A DNA stretch of 64,000 nucleotides from Jiella soli (GTDB lineage: Bacteria > Pseudomonadota > Alphaproteobacteria > Rhizobiales > Rhizobiaceae), in assembly GCF_020615385.1 (NCBI RefSeq), contig NZ_JAJAVB010000004.1:119706-183705 (forward strand). Direction: 5' to 3'. The position numbers were made by a program, and so were the translations under genes. Below the pieces are notes generated by a model. The model saw nothing but the letters and a program-made list of their open reading frames with translations. It was not told the DNA's origin and made no database searches. Shown one piece after another: positions 17,917 to 25,403 of the stretch (the stretch's first letter is position 1; each line of letters begins with the position of its first letter).

Positions 17917-18444
17917 CTACGCCTCGCCGGTGAAGAAGGCGGCGAGCACGGCGACGAGAATGATCGTGTAAAGCGCGACGCTGCCGGCCACGAGCACGAT
18001 CTGATAGTTGCGGTTGAGGCTAGACCGCGTCACCTCGCGCGCCTGATGCAGGAGGTTTGGCCAAGTATAGGAGACGAAGTCGCCCTGCGTCATGATCGAG
18101 ACGACGCGACCGCCCTCGTCGACAATCGGAAGGCGCCGGAAGCGCTCGTTCGACATGATCCGCATCCAGTCGATCAGGTCGTCGTCGGCCCGCGCCACAC
18201 GCGGATTGGCCGTCATGATCTCGGAGAGCTTCGTCGTCTCAGGATCGCGCCGCCGGGCGACGAGGCGGTTCAAAATGTCGCGTTCCGTCACGACGCCGAT
18301 CAGCTTTTCATTGCCGTCGCAGATCATCACCGAGCCGACATTGCGCTCGTTCATCGCCGTGACCGCTGCCATTGCAGTGTCGTCCGGCCCAAAGCTCAAC
18401 GGTTTTGGCTTGTCGCGGAATTCCGGCCTGTCCTTGATCTTCAT
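17917..18444 (-). CDS. Tandem CBS-domain protein with C-terminal membrane anchor
   Basis: A 175-aa protein. Two CBS motifs fill residues 12-130 (NVGSVMICDGNEKLIGVVTE and FRRLPIVDEGGRVVSIMTQG), the adenosine-nucleotide sensing pair found as a regulatory module. After a short basic linker, residues about 149-171 (IVLVAGSVALYTIILVAVLA) form one membrane helix, ending a few residues before the stop. A stand-alone CBS pair tethered to the inner membrane by its C-terminus is uncommon. Partner and ligand cannot be named. It is convergent with ndk. Confidence 0.82.
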   Translation of the reverse strand: MKIKDRPEFRDKPKPLSFGPDDTAMAAVTAMNERNVGSVMICDGNEKLIGVVTERDILNRLVARRRDPETTKLSEIMTANPRVARADDDLIDWMRIMSNERFRRLPIVDEGGRVVSIMTQGDFVSYTWPNLLHQAREVTRSSLNRNYQIVLVAGSVALYTIILVAVLAAFFTGEA

Positions 18445-18772
18445 CCGGTGTGCCCTCCCAGCATGAGATCAAAGAGCAACAATAACACGAGTTGTCCGGC
18501 TGAGTATAGTGGGGCGTCTTCTGCGGGATTATCATGCGCTGCGGTGGAATGAATTTGCGCTGCAAAAGTATCTTGTGAACTGAATCAAGCTGATGGCGCC
18601 TGGATTGACGCAGGTGTCGCGCCGCCTGCCGTTCGCGGAGCAGTGAGCCGGGTGCGGCGCCGGCGGCGTCGCTGGCGAGCCGATGCAAATTGCCGCGCTT
18701 CTTATCGCACGCTCACTTCCCATGTTGCGTTGCGACCGGCGGTCGCAACACGAATCCAGGATGGACGTATCC
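18445..18772. other. Intergenic region between CBS gene and opgH
   Basis: About 330 bases between divergent genes. The stretch 18470-18590 is clearly AT-richer than its surroundings and should hold both promoters. I see no convincing -35/-10 pair, RNA gene or repeat. The frame of opgH is open back to 18683, so the last 90 bases could be coding if an upstream start is used. Confidence 0.5.
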
Positions 18773-20701
18773 ATGTCGAGACAATCACCGGCCGAGACCG
18801 ACGCCGGGATGGCCTGCAACGGTGCAGGCACCAGCAGGGATCGCGAGGCCGGGCGCCGCTTGCCCGGGGCCTCGGGCTGGCCGGTCCGCAGGCGCCGAAT
18901 GCTCGTCCTCGGCCTGAATGCGGCGACGATCCTCGCGCTCTGCCTTGCAGTGGCGGCGCTGCTGTCGACCGACGGGGTCGACTGGCTGGACGCCGTGGTT
19001 CTTGCCGGCTTCTGCCTTGCGACGCCCTGGACGGTGCTCGGCTTCTGGAACGCGGCGATCGGTCTGTGGCTGCTGCACGGGCCGGCAAGGCCAGAGGAGA
19101 GCGTCCATCCCTATTTCCGGGACGGACCGGACGGCCGTCCGAAGGGGCTTTCGAGCCGCACGGCGATCCTCCTCTGCCTTCGCAACGAAGATCCCGAGCC
19201 GATCTTCCAGAGGCTGGAGGCGATGCGCCGGAGCCTGATCGCGACGGGATTCGCGCAGCATTTCGAGTACTTCCTCCTGAGCGACACGGACGAGCCCGAC
19301 ATCGCCGCGCTCGAGCGGCAGGCCTTTGCCCGCTTCGTCGCACGCATTGCCGGCGATGGGCGGATGGCCGCTCCCTCCTACCGCCGCCGGGCCGTCAACA
19401 CGGACTTCAAGGCCGGCAATATCCGCGATTTTCTGGAGACGAAGGGCGAAGCGTTCGACTACTTCCTGCCGCTGGATTCCGACAGCGTGATGGGCGGCGA
19501 GGCGATCCTGCGCATGGTCGCGGCGATGGAGAGGCACGAGGAAATCGGCATCCTGCAGAGCCTCGTCGTCGGCATGCCGGCGGCCGGCGGCTTTGCCCGT
19601 ATCTTCCAGTTCGGCATGCGGCACGGCATGCGCGTCTTCACCATGGGCGCGACCTGGTGGAACGCCGATTGCGGGTCCTACTGGGGCCACAATGCGTTGA
19701 TCCGCACGCGGGCCTTCGCCGAGCACTGCCGACTGCCGCACCTTCCCGGAAGGCCGCCGCTCGGCGGCCCGGTCCTGTCGCATGACCAGCTGGAGGCGGT
19801 CTTCATGCGGCGGGCCGGCTACGAGGTGCGGGTGATCCCGATCGAGACGCGGAGCTACGAGACAAATCCGCCGACGCTGCCCGACTTCATCAAGCGCGAC
19901 CTGCGATGGTGCCAGGGCAACATGCAGTATTGGCGCTTCCTGTTTGCGCCCGGCCTGAAGCCGCTCAGCCGCTTCCAGCTGGCGCAGGCGATCCTGATGT
20001 ATGTCGCGCCCGCCGCCTGGATCGCGATGACCCTCGCGGCGAGCGCCAAGGCGATCGCCGGCGGCTTCGACCCGGCCATGCTGGCATTCGGCATCGCCCT
20101 GTTCCTCACGATCTTCTTCCTCAGCATCGCGCCGAAGCTCGCCGGAATGGCCGACGTCTTCCTCACCCCCGGCGCCCTCAGAGCCTATGGAGGGGTGTCC
20201 CGCTTCGCGGTGGCAGGTCTCCTGGAGGTCGCCGCCTCGATGCTGATCGCGCCGATTGTGGCTCTCGCCGTCACGCTATTCCTGGCGGGCCTCTGTTTCG
20301 GGCAGACCGTCACCTGGAGCGGACAGAACCGCGACCGCCTCGGCATCGGCTGGTGGAGCGCGGTGCGCGCGATGACGCCCCAGACCATGCTCGGTCTCGG
20401 GCTCGCCGCGATCCTTTTTGCGCACAAGCCCTCGGCTCTCCTCTGGGCCTCGCCTTTCGTCGCCGGTCTCGCGCTGGCCGTGCCGTTCACCGTCGTCACC
20501 GCGGCGCCGTGGTTCGGACGCGTGATCGCTCGCACCGGCCTCTTCGCGATCCCGGAGGAGACGGCGCTGCCGCGCGTTCTCGGCAATCTCGTCCCGCATG
20601 CGGCAAGGCGCTGGCGCCGGCCGGAGCGGCGCCTCGCTGTCTCGAAAGCGCCCCTTGCCGCGATCACGGCAAGCTCCGAAGGCCAGGGCCGCGGCGGCTG
20701 A
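18773..20701 (+). CDS. opgH: Glucans biosynthesis glucosyltransferase H
   Basis: Family GT2 membrane glucosyltransferase (642 aa from this start) that builds the backbone of osmoregulated periplasmic glucans from UDP-glucose. After two N-terminal membrane helices the catalytic domain shows LLCLRNEDPEPIF, FDYFLPLDSDSVMGGEAILR (DxD-type acids), HNALIRTRAF, and FIKRDLRWCQGNMQYWRFLF, the OpgH version of the QxxRW motif. Five or six further helices follow. Start options are 18683, 18722, 18761 and 18773. The last was chosen because AGGATGG lies 9 bases before it. No opgG or opgD gene is near. The stop overlaps the next start by one base. Confidence 0.92.
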   Translation: MSRQSPAETDAGMACNGAGTSRDREAGRRLPGASGWPVRRRRMLVLGLNAATILALCLAVAALLSTDGVDWLDAVVLAGFCLATPWTVLGFWNAAIGLWLLHGPARPEESVHPYFRDGPDGRPKGLSSRTAILLCLRNEDPEPIFQRLEAMRRSLIATGFAQHFEYFLLSDTDEPDIAALERQAFARFVARIAGDGRMAAPSYRRRAVNTDFKAGNIRDFLETKGEAFDYFLPLDSDSVMGGEAILRMVAAMERHEEIGILQSLVVGMPAAGGFARIFQFGMRHGMRVFTMGATWWNADCGSYWGHNALIRTRAFAEHCRLPHLPGRPPLGGPVLSHDQLEAVFMRRAGYEVRVIPIETRSYETNPPTLPDFIKRDLRWCQGNMQYWRFLFAPGLKPLSRFQLAQAILMYVAPAAWIAMTLAASAKAIAGGFDPAMLAFGIALFLTIFFLSIAPKLAGMADVFLTPGALRAYGGVSRFAVAGLLEVAASMLIAPIVALAVTLFLAGLCFGQTVTWSGQNRDRLGIGWWSAVRAMTPQTMLGLGLAAILFAHKPSALLWASPFVAGLALAVPFTVVTAAPWFGRVIARTGLFAIPEETALPRVLGNLVPHAARRWRRPERRLAVSKAPLAAITASSEGQGRGG

Positions 20702-21459
20702 TGGGTGGGCGCGGCGCCTTGTCCGGCCTGACGGCTCTCGCCGGTATCGTGCGCAGCCTGCGTATCTATCACGGAGACCGCGATCATCTCGCCGGGCTTG
20801 AACGGCTCTACCGGGCGCATGTCGGGCCCGGCGACCTGGTCTTCGACGTCGGGGCGCATGTCGGCGATCGCGTCCGCGTCTGCCGGCGGCTCGGAGCACG
20901 CGTCGTCGCGGTCGAGCCGCAGCCCCGGCTTGCCCGGTTGCTCCGGACGATGTTCGCCTTCGATCGTGGCGTCAGCGTCGTGGCGGCCGCCGTCGCGGAC
21001 GCGCCCGGCGTGATCGCTCTCCGCGTCAACCGTTCCAACCCGACCGTCTCGACTGCCTGCGCATCCTTCGTGGACGCTGCCGCAGCGAGCCCGGAATGGG
21101 AGGGAGAACGCTGGGACGAGACGGTCGAGGTACAGGCGACGACGCTCGACCGGCTGATCGCCGAGCATGGTCGGCCGGCCTTCGTGAAGATCGACGTCGA
21201 GGGGCTGGAGGACCGTGTCCTCGCCGGCCTCAGCGAGCCCGTCCGGTGTCTTTCCTTCGAGTTCACGATCCTGCAGCGCGACGTCGCCCTGCGGGCGCTG
21301 GCGCGCTGCGAGGTGCTCGGCTACCGCCGCTTTGGGCTGTCGCTCGGCGAGAGCCATGTGATGAGCCATGACGGGCCGATCTCTGCCGCCGGGATCGCCG
21401 ATCAGATTCGCTCGCTGCCCGTGGAAGCCAATTCGGGCGATGTCTACTGCTATCTTTGA
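20701..21459 (+). CDS. FkbM family methyltransferase
   Basis: A 252-aa SAM-dependent methyltransferase. Motif I is VFDVGAHVGDRVRVCRRLGA (about residues 44-63), followed by VVAVEPQPRLARLL with the ribose-binding Glu. The later FVKIDVEGLEDRVLAGL is the diagnostic FkbM element. FkbM enzymes methylate sugar hydroxyls and other small-molecule or glycan oxygens. Its ATG sits inside the opgH stop codon (TGATG), so translation is coupled and a glucan or its precursor is a reasonable but untested substrate. Confidence 0.85.
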   Translation: MGGRGALSGLTALAGIVRSLRIYHGDRDHLAGLERLYRAHVGPGDLVFDVGAHVGDRVRVCRRLGARVVAVEPQPRLARLLRTMFAFDRGVSVVAAAVADAPGVIALRVNRSNPTVSTACASFVDAAAASPEWEGERWDETVEVQATTLDRLIAEHGRPAFVKIDVEGLEDRVLAGLSEPVRCLSFEFTILQRDVALRALARCEVLGYRRFGLSLGESHVMSHDGPISAAGIADQIRSLPVEANSGDVYCYL

Positions 21460-21463
21460 GGCT

Positions 21464-21489
21464 GGCCCGCCCCGCGCGCCGGGCGGGCC
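21464..21489. terminator. GC-rich hairpin between convergent genes
   Basis: Perfect 9-base arms GGCCCGCCC (21464-21472) and GGGCGGGCC (21481-21489) in the gap between the FkbM gene and the convergent GTP cyclohydrolase II gene. There is no long T-run, so it may act with Rho or only shield the 3' ends. Confidence 0.5.
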
Positions 21490-21495
21490 GAAGGA

Positions 21496-22623
21496 TCAGC
21501 TCGAGGGACCTGCGGCCAGGCTCGCGATGTCGATCATGTGGCCGGCCTTGGCTGCCTTGGTCCTCAGATAGTTCTCGTTCTCCGCCGTCACCGTTCCGGT
21601 CAGCGACGTGCGCTCCACGACGTCGATCCCGCAGGCCCGCAGGAAGGCGATCTTGCGCGGGTTGTTGGTGAGAAGATCGATGCGCGCGATCTCGAGGCCC
21701 GAGAGCATCGCCGCGGCCGCCTCGTAGCGGCGCTCGTCGGCGCCGAAGCCGAGTTCGGCATCGGCGTCGATCGTGTCGAGGCCCTGCGCCTGCAGGCCGT
21801 AGGCCCGCATCTTCGCGGCGATGCCCGTGCCGCGACCTTCCTGGTCGAGATAGAGCATGACGCCGCCGCCCTTCTTCTTCAGCGCTTTCAGGCCATTGCG
21901 AAGCTGGTCGCCGCAATCGCATTTGAGCGAGCCGAAGAGATCGCCGGTGATGCAGGAGGAATGCACCCTGACCGGCACGACCTTGGAGCGGTCCGGATCG
22001 CCGACGACGATGGCGATCTGGTCGCGCTGCGCGAGCCCACCGCGAAAGACGACGAAGCGCGCAAGGCCGATGTCCTTCAGCGGCACGTCTGTCTCGGCGA
22101 CGACGGAAAACCGGCCGGTCTCCGCCTTTTCCGCCGCGGCAAGGTCGCCCGGCCGGATCGTCACGGTGTCGGCGAAGGCGGGATCGTCCGCCTCAATCTC
22201 GCCGACGACGATCGCCGGCAGAAGCAGGGCAAGCCGCGCAAGGCCCGCCGCCTCGCGCGCAGGCGCCGTCCCGGCGCGCCAGGTCTGCGGAATGACGGCG
22301 CCCCTCAGATAGCCGGTGTGGCAGGCGTCCTCATGGCTGACGCCGGCAAGCGGCACCAGCGCGCCCTGCGGCGCGTCGATGCCGAGGACGCCGGCACGGG
22401 GCGGGGTGAGGAAGAGGAGATGGCGATTGCGCAGAGCCGCCGCGAAACTGTCATAGCCCGCCCGCGTCACCGTATCGAGCGCCAGGGCGACGAGCGCCCG
22501 GCCGTTGCCGTAAAGGACGCGCAGCGGCCGACCGTAGCGCAGTTCGGCGGCGGCACGCTCGCAGCGGATCGCGGCCGAGGCCGGCTCGTCCCGCATCTCT
22601 TTCTCTGACAAGATTTCACTCAC
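21496..22623 (-). CDS. ribA: GTP cyclohydrolase II
   Basis: Opens the imidazole ring of GTP to give 2,5-diamino-6-ribosylamino-4(3H)-pyrimidinone phosphate, the entry compound of riboflavin synthesis. The C-terminal catalytic domain has the zinc site Cys224, Cys235, Cys237 (SSCITGDLFGSLKCDCG), VMLYLDQEGRGTGI and MRAYGLQAQGLDTIDA. At 375 aa it carries an extra N-terminal domain of about 195 residues that lacks the DHBP-synthase acidic motif, so it is not a bifunctional RibBA. It is divergent from a cluster with a pterin-synthase homologue, so it may feed a dedicated pathway rather than, or besides, riboflavin. The GTG start at 22623 follows GAAGGCGAG. Confidence 0.88.
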   Translation of the reverse strand: MSEILSEKEMRDEPASAAIRCERAAAELRYGRPLRVLYGNGRALVALALDTVTRAGYDSFAAALRNRHLLFLTPPRAGVLGIDAPQGALVPLAGVSHEDACHTGYLRGAVIPQTWRAGTAPAREAAGLARLALLLPAIVVGEIEADDPAFADTVTIRPGDLAAAEKAETGRFSVVAETDVPLKDIGLARFVVFRGGLAQRDQIAIVVGDPDRSKVVPVRVHSSCITGDLFGSLKCDCGDQLRNGLKALKKKGGGVMLYLDQEGRGTGIAAKMRAYGLQAQGLDTIDADAELGFGADERRYEAAAAMLSGLEIARIDLLTNNPRKIAFLRACGIDVVERTSLTGTVTAENENYLRTKAAKAGHMIDIASLAAGPSS

Positions 22624-22966
22624 GTCACTCGCCTTCGTTTGCCGGGCTCGAGATCGGCCGGAACAACACTGTTCTGCTCCATCTATTGGCGAGACGGCGA
22701 ATGGCCATGCTCTCGCGGCGCGTCAGTCTGTTGCCGGGAGGTGAACGGCAGCGGGCGAGGCGGTTGACCGCGCGCGGCTCGGACCCAGTTTCGGAGCCGA
22801 CACGGCCGTCGCTCGGGCGGCCCGGTGCCCTTTACCTCTTGGGAAACTGCAAGCAATTGGAACGCCTTCCGAACGTTCGTCCGGTTCCTGACAGGGCTGT
22901 GCCGCTTTTTTGTGGAGGCCGGTCGGGGATGCCGTCGCCAATCCGGCGAAGCGGATGGCCGCAGCG
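22624..22966. other. Divergent intergenic region between ribA and the dehydrogenase operon
   Basis: About 340 bases that should contain both divergent promoters. A short palindrome GAACA (22661-22665) / TGTTC (22670-22674) lies close to the ribA start. I could not find FMN-riboswitch-like conserved blocks. No RNA gene is evident. The dehydrogenase frame is open back to 22910 but without a good start. Confidence 0.45.
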
Positions 22967-23935
22967 ATGACGACACAATGTCGCGCTCTCTGGTTGATCG
23001 GCGTTGGCCGTGCCGAGCTTCGAGACGAGACGCTCGCCGAGGCGGGCGAGGCAGTGACCATTGCGAACCGGTTCGGGGCGATCAGCCGCGGTACCGAGGC
23101 GCTCGTTGCCGCCGGGCGCGTTCCCAAGGACGAGGCGGATCGCATGCGCGCGCCGTTCCAGGAGGGCGAGTTCCCGTTTCCGGTCAAATACGGCTATGCG
23201 GCCGTGGGGGACGTTCTGGACGGGCCCGCTGACCTTGCCGGCCGCACCGTCTTCTGCCTCCATCCGCATCAGGATCGGTTCCGCGTGCCGGCGGAGGCGG
23301 TGATCCCGCTGCCGGCCGACGTGCCGGCGGAGCGGGCTGTGCTCGGCGCCAATATGGAGACGGCGCTGAACGCAGTCTGGGATGCGCAGATCTCGCCCGG
23401 CGACAGGGTGGCGGTGATCGGCGGCGGCCTCGTCGGGACGCTCGTCGCCTATATTGCGGCACGCATTCCGGCGACCGACACCGTGCTCGTCGACATCAAT
23501 TCCGACCGCGCGGCTCTCGCCGAGCGGCTGGGCATCGGCTTTGCGACCCCCGAAACTGCGCCGTCAGGCTGCGACGTCGTCGTCAACGCCTCGGCGAGCG
23601 AGGACGGGCTTGCGAGCGCGATCGCCGCCGCGGGCTTCGAGGGGCGGATCGTCGAACTCTCCTGGTATGGCGACCGCAGCGTCATCGTGCCGCTTGGCGG
23701 CGCCTTTCATTCGCAGCGGCTTTCGATCGTCGGCTCGCAGGTCGGCTCGATCGCGCCGGACCGGCGCGCGCGCTGGGACAATCGCCGGCGCCTCGAGACG
23801 GCGTTGCGGCTCTGTGCCGATCCGCGGCTCGACGCCCTGATCTCGGGCGAGACGGCGTTTTGCGACCTTCCCGCCGTCTACGCAAAAATCCTCGCCGATC
23901 CGGCGACCCTCTGCCACCGCATCCGCTACGCCTGA
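22967..23935 (+). CDS. Zinc-less medium-chain dehydrogenase (MDR superfamily)
   Basis: A 322-aa protein with the alcohol-dehydrogenase-like fold. The N-terminal segment ANRFGAISRGTEALVAAGRVP and YGYAAVGDVLDG align with the GroES-like half. RVAVIGGGLVGTLVAYIAAR plus VLVDINSDR is an NAD-type Rossmann fold. The positions that normally hold the catalytic zinc ligands (Cys in the first loop, His in GHE, later Cys) are not Cys or His here, so a zinc-independent oxidoreduction is likely. It resembles BchC-like and sugar-dehydrogenase-like MDR proteins. It is the first gene of a four-gene operon, followed after 17 bases by the pterin-synthase homologue. Confidence 0.82.
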   Translation: MTTQCRALWLIGVGRAELRDETLAEAGEAVTIANRFGAISRGTEALVAAGRVPKDEADRMRAPFQEGEFPFPVKYGYAAVGDVLDGPADLAGRTVFCLHPHQDRFRVPAEAVIPLPADVPAERAVLGANMETALNAVWDAQISPGDRVAVIGGGLVGTLVAYIAARIPATDTVLVDINSDRAALAERLGIGFATPETAPSGCDVVVNASASEDGLASAIAAAGFEGRIVELSWYGDRSVIVPLGGAFHSQRLSIVGSQVGSIAPDRRARWDNRRRLETALRLCADPRLDALISGETAFCDLPAVYAKILADPATLCHRIRYA

Positions 23936-23952
23936 CCCCGGAGACCCAGCCC

Positions 23953-24351
23953 ATGTTCGCCGTCGAAGTCCGCGACCACATGATGATCGCCCACAGCCTG
24001 AAACGCCCGGTCTTCGGGCCGGCGCAAGGCATGCACGGCGCGACCTTCGTGGTCGACGCCGCTTTCTTCACCGAGGAACTCGACGAGGACGGCCTCGGCA
24101 TCGATATCGGGCTTGCGACGAAAGTCCTCGCCGAGGTGCTGAAGCCGCTGAACTACCAGAACCTCGACGAGGTCGAGGCGTTTGCCGGCAAGGTGACGAC
24201 GACGGAATTCCTGGCAAGGCACCTCTTCGGGGAGATCGCCGGCAAGATCGCCGCCGGCGAACTCGGCGAGGGCGGCGGCCGCATCCGCCGGCTGCGCATC
24301 ACGCTGCATGAATCGCATGTGGCGAGGGCCTGGTACGAGGCGGCGCTGTGA
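23953..24351 (+). CDS. 6-pyruvoyltetrahydropterin synthase / QueD homologue, degenerate site
   Basis: A 132-aa T-fold protein. The alignment with QueD is clear over MMIAHSLKRP, QGMHGATFVVDAAF, IDIGLATKVLAEVLKPLN, and the final LRITLHESHVARAWYE. Of the three zinc His, His14 and His28 remain but the third (HGH to HGA) is Ala30. The catalytic Cys before HGH is gone, and the catalytic Asp-His pair (LDH) reads Asn67-Tyr68. The pterin-anchoring Glu is kept as Glu120. It may bind a pterin or related ring without doing classical PTPS or QueD chemistry. It overlaps the glycosyltransferase gene by four bases. Confidence 0.85.
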   Translation: MFAVEVRDHMMIAHSLKRPVFGPAQGMHGATFVVDAAFFTEELDEDGLGIDIGLATKVLAEVLKPLNYQNLDEVEAFAGKVTTTEFLARHLFGEIAGKIAAGELGEGGGRIRRLRITLHESHVARAWYEAAL

Positions 24352-25403
24352 GCCGCCGCCTCGTCTTTGCCATTCCCGGCGATCTCGCCACGCCGAGCGG
24401 CGGCTACGCCTATGACCGGCGCATGATGGCCGAACTCGCTGCGCTCGGCTGGCAGGTCGATCATCTTGGCCTGCCCGGACAGTTTCCCGAGCCCGACGCC
24501 CATGCGATGGCGAGCGTCGCCGGCCAGTTCGGCAAGCTTCCCGACGATGCGCTGGTGATGGTCGACGGCCTCGCCTTCGGCGCCATGCCGGAGATCGCGC
24601 GGCACGAGGCGAAGCGGCTGCGGCTGGTCGCGCTGGTCCATCACCCGCTGGCGCTGGAGACCGGCATCTCCGAGGCGGCGGCGAAGCATCTGGCGACGAG
24701 TGAGCGGGCGGCGCTCACCGCGGCCCGGGCGGTAGTGGTGACGAGCCCGGCGACGGCGGCGACGCTCCGCCGCGACTACGGCGTTCCGCAGGATCGACTG
24801 AATGTCATCCTTCCCGGCACGGACAGGCCGGACCCGTCCTCCCCGACGTCCGCAGCTGACGGGCCGCCGCTGATCCTTTCCGTCGGCAGCCTGATCCCGC
24901 GCAAGGACCATGCGACGCTGGTCGCAGCGCTCGGCGCTCTGCTCGATCTCGACTGGCACTGCCGGATCGTCGGTAGCGACATCCAGGGCGGCGGGACGGC
25001 CGCTGAGCTGAAGCGGCAGATCGGGGAACTCGGCCTTCAGTCCCGCGTCGAACTCACCGGCGCGATCCGGGACCTTGCGGCGGAGTATCGGGCGGCCGCG
25101 ATCTTCGTCCTGGCCAGCCACTATGAAGGCTTCGGCATGGTCTTCGCCGAGGCGATGGCGCACGGGCTCCCCATCGTCGCCTGCGCCAAGGGAGCGCCGG
25201 AAGAGTTCGTGCCGGCCGAGGCCGGGGCGCGCTTCAAGCCGGGCGATGCGGCCGGGCTTGCCGCAGCGCTTCGCGGACTGCTGGCAGATCCCGAGCGACG
25301 CGCCCTCGCGGCCGCCGCCTCCCGCAAGGCGGGCCAGGCACTGCCGAACTGGCCGCAGTCCGCCGCGGCCCTGTCCGAGATCCTCGAAAGGCTGGCGGCA
25401 TGA
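24348..25403 (+). CDS. Glycosyltransferase family 4 protein
   Basis: A 351-aa GT-B glycosyltransferase. The N-terminal half has VFAIPGDLATPSGGYAYDRR, a glycine-rich acceptor-side loop. The donor half shows LILSVGSLIPRKDHATLVAA, VELTGAIRDLAAEY and the E-x7-E motif in SHYEGFGMVFAEAMAHGLP, all GT4 marks for nucleotide-sugar transfer with retention. The GTG start lies in the stop of the pterin-synthase homologue (GTGA), and its own stop overlaps the next ATG. This tight coupling suggests it glycosylates the product of the neighbouring enzymes rather than a cell-surface polymer. Sugar donor unknown. Confidence 0.87.
   Translation: MSRRLVFAIPGDLATPSGGYAYDRRMMAELAALGWQVDHLGLPGQFPEPDAHAMASVAGQFGKLPDDALVMVDGLAFGAMPEIARHEAKRLRLVALVHHPLALETGISEAAAKHLATSERAALTAARAVVVTSPATAATLRRDYGVPQDRLNVILPGTDRPDPSSPTSAADGPPLILSVGSLIPRKDHATLVAALGALLDLDWHCRIVGSDIQGGGTAAELKRQIGELGLQSRVELTGAIRDLAAEYRAAAIFVLASHYEGFGMVFAEAMAHGLPIVACAKGAPEEFVPAEAGARFKPGDAAGLAAALRGLLADPERRALAAAASRKAGQALPNWPQSAAALSEILERLAA

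Noticed and set aside
18683..18772. N-terminal extension of OpgH from upstream ATGs
   Set aside because: Those starts lack properly spaced ribosome sites and the added residues are not membrane- or domain-like, though it cannot be fully excluded.
21496..22623. Bifunctional RibBA
   Set aside because: The N-terminal domain lacks the DHBP-synthase acidic motif, so only GTP cyclohydrolase II is supported.
22661..22674. Possible SOS box, GAAC and GTTC arms near ribA
   Set aside because: The alphaproteobacterial LexA site is a direct repeat GTTC-N7-GTTC. This is a short palindrome with 6-base spacing and no DNA-repair gene.
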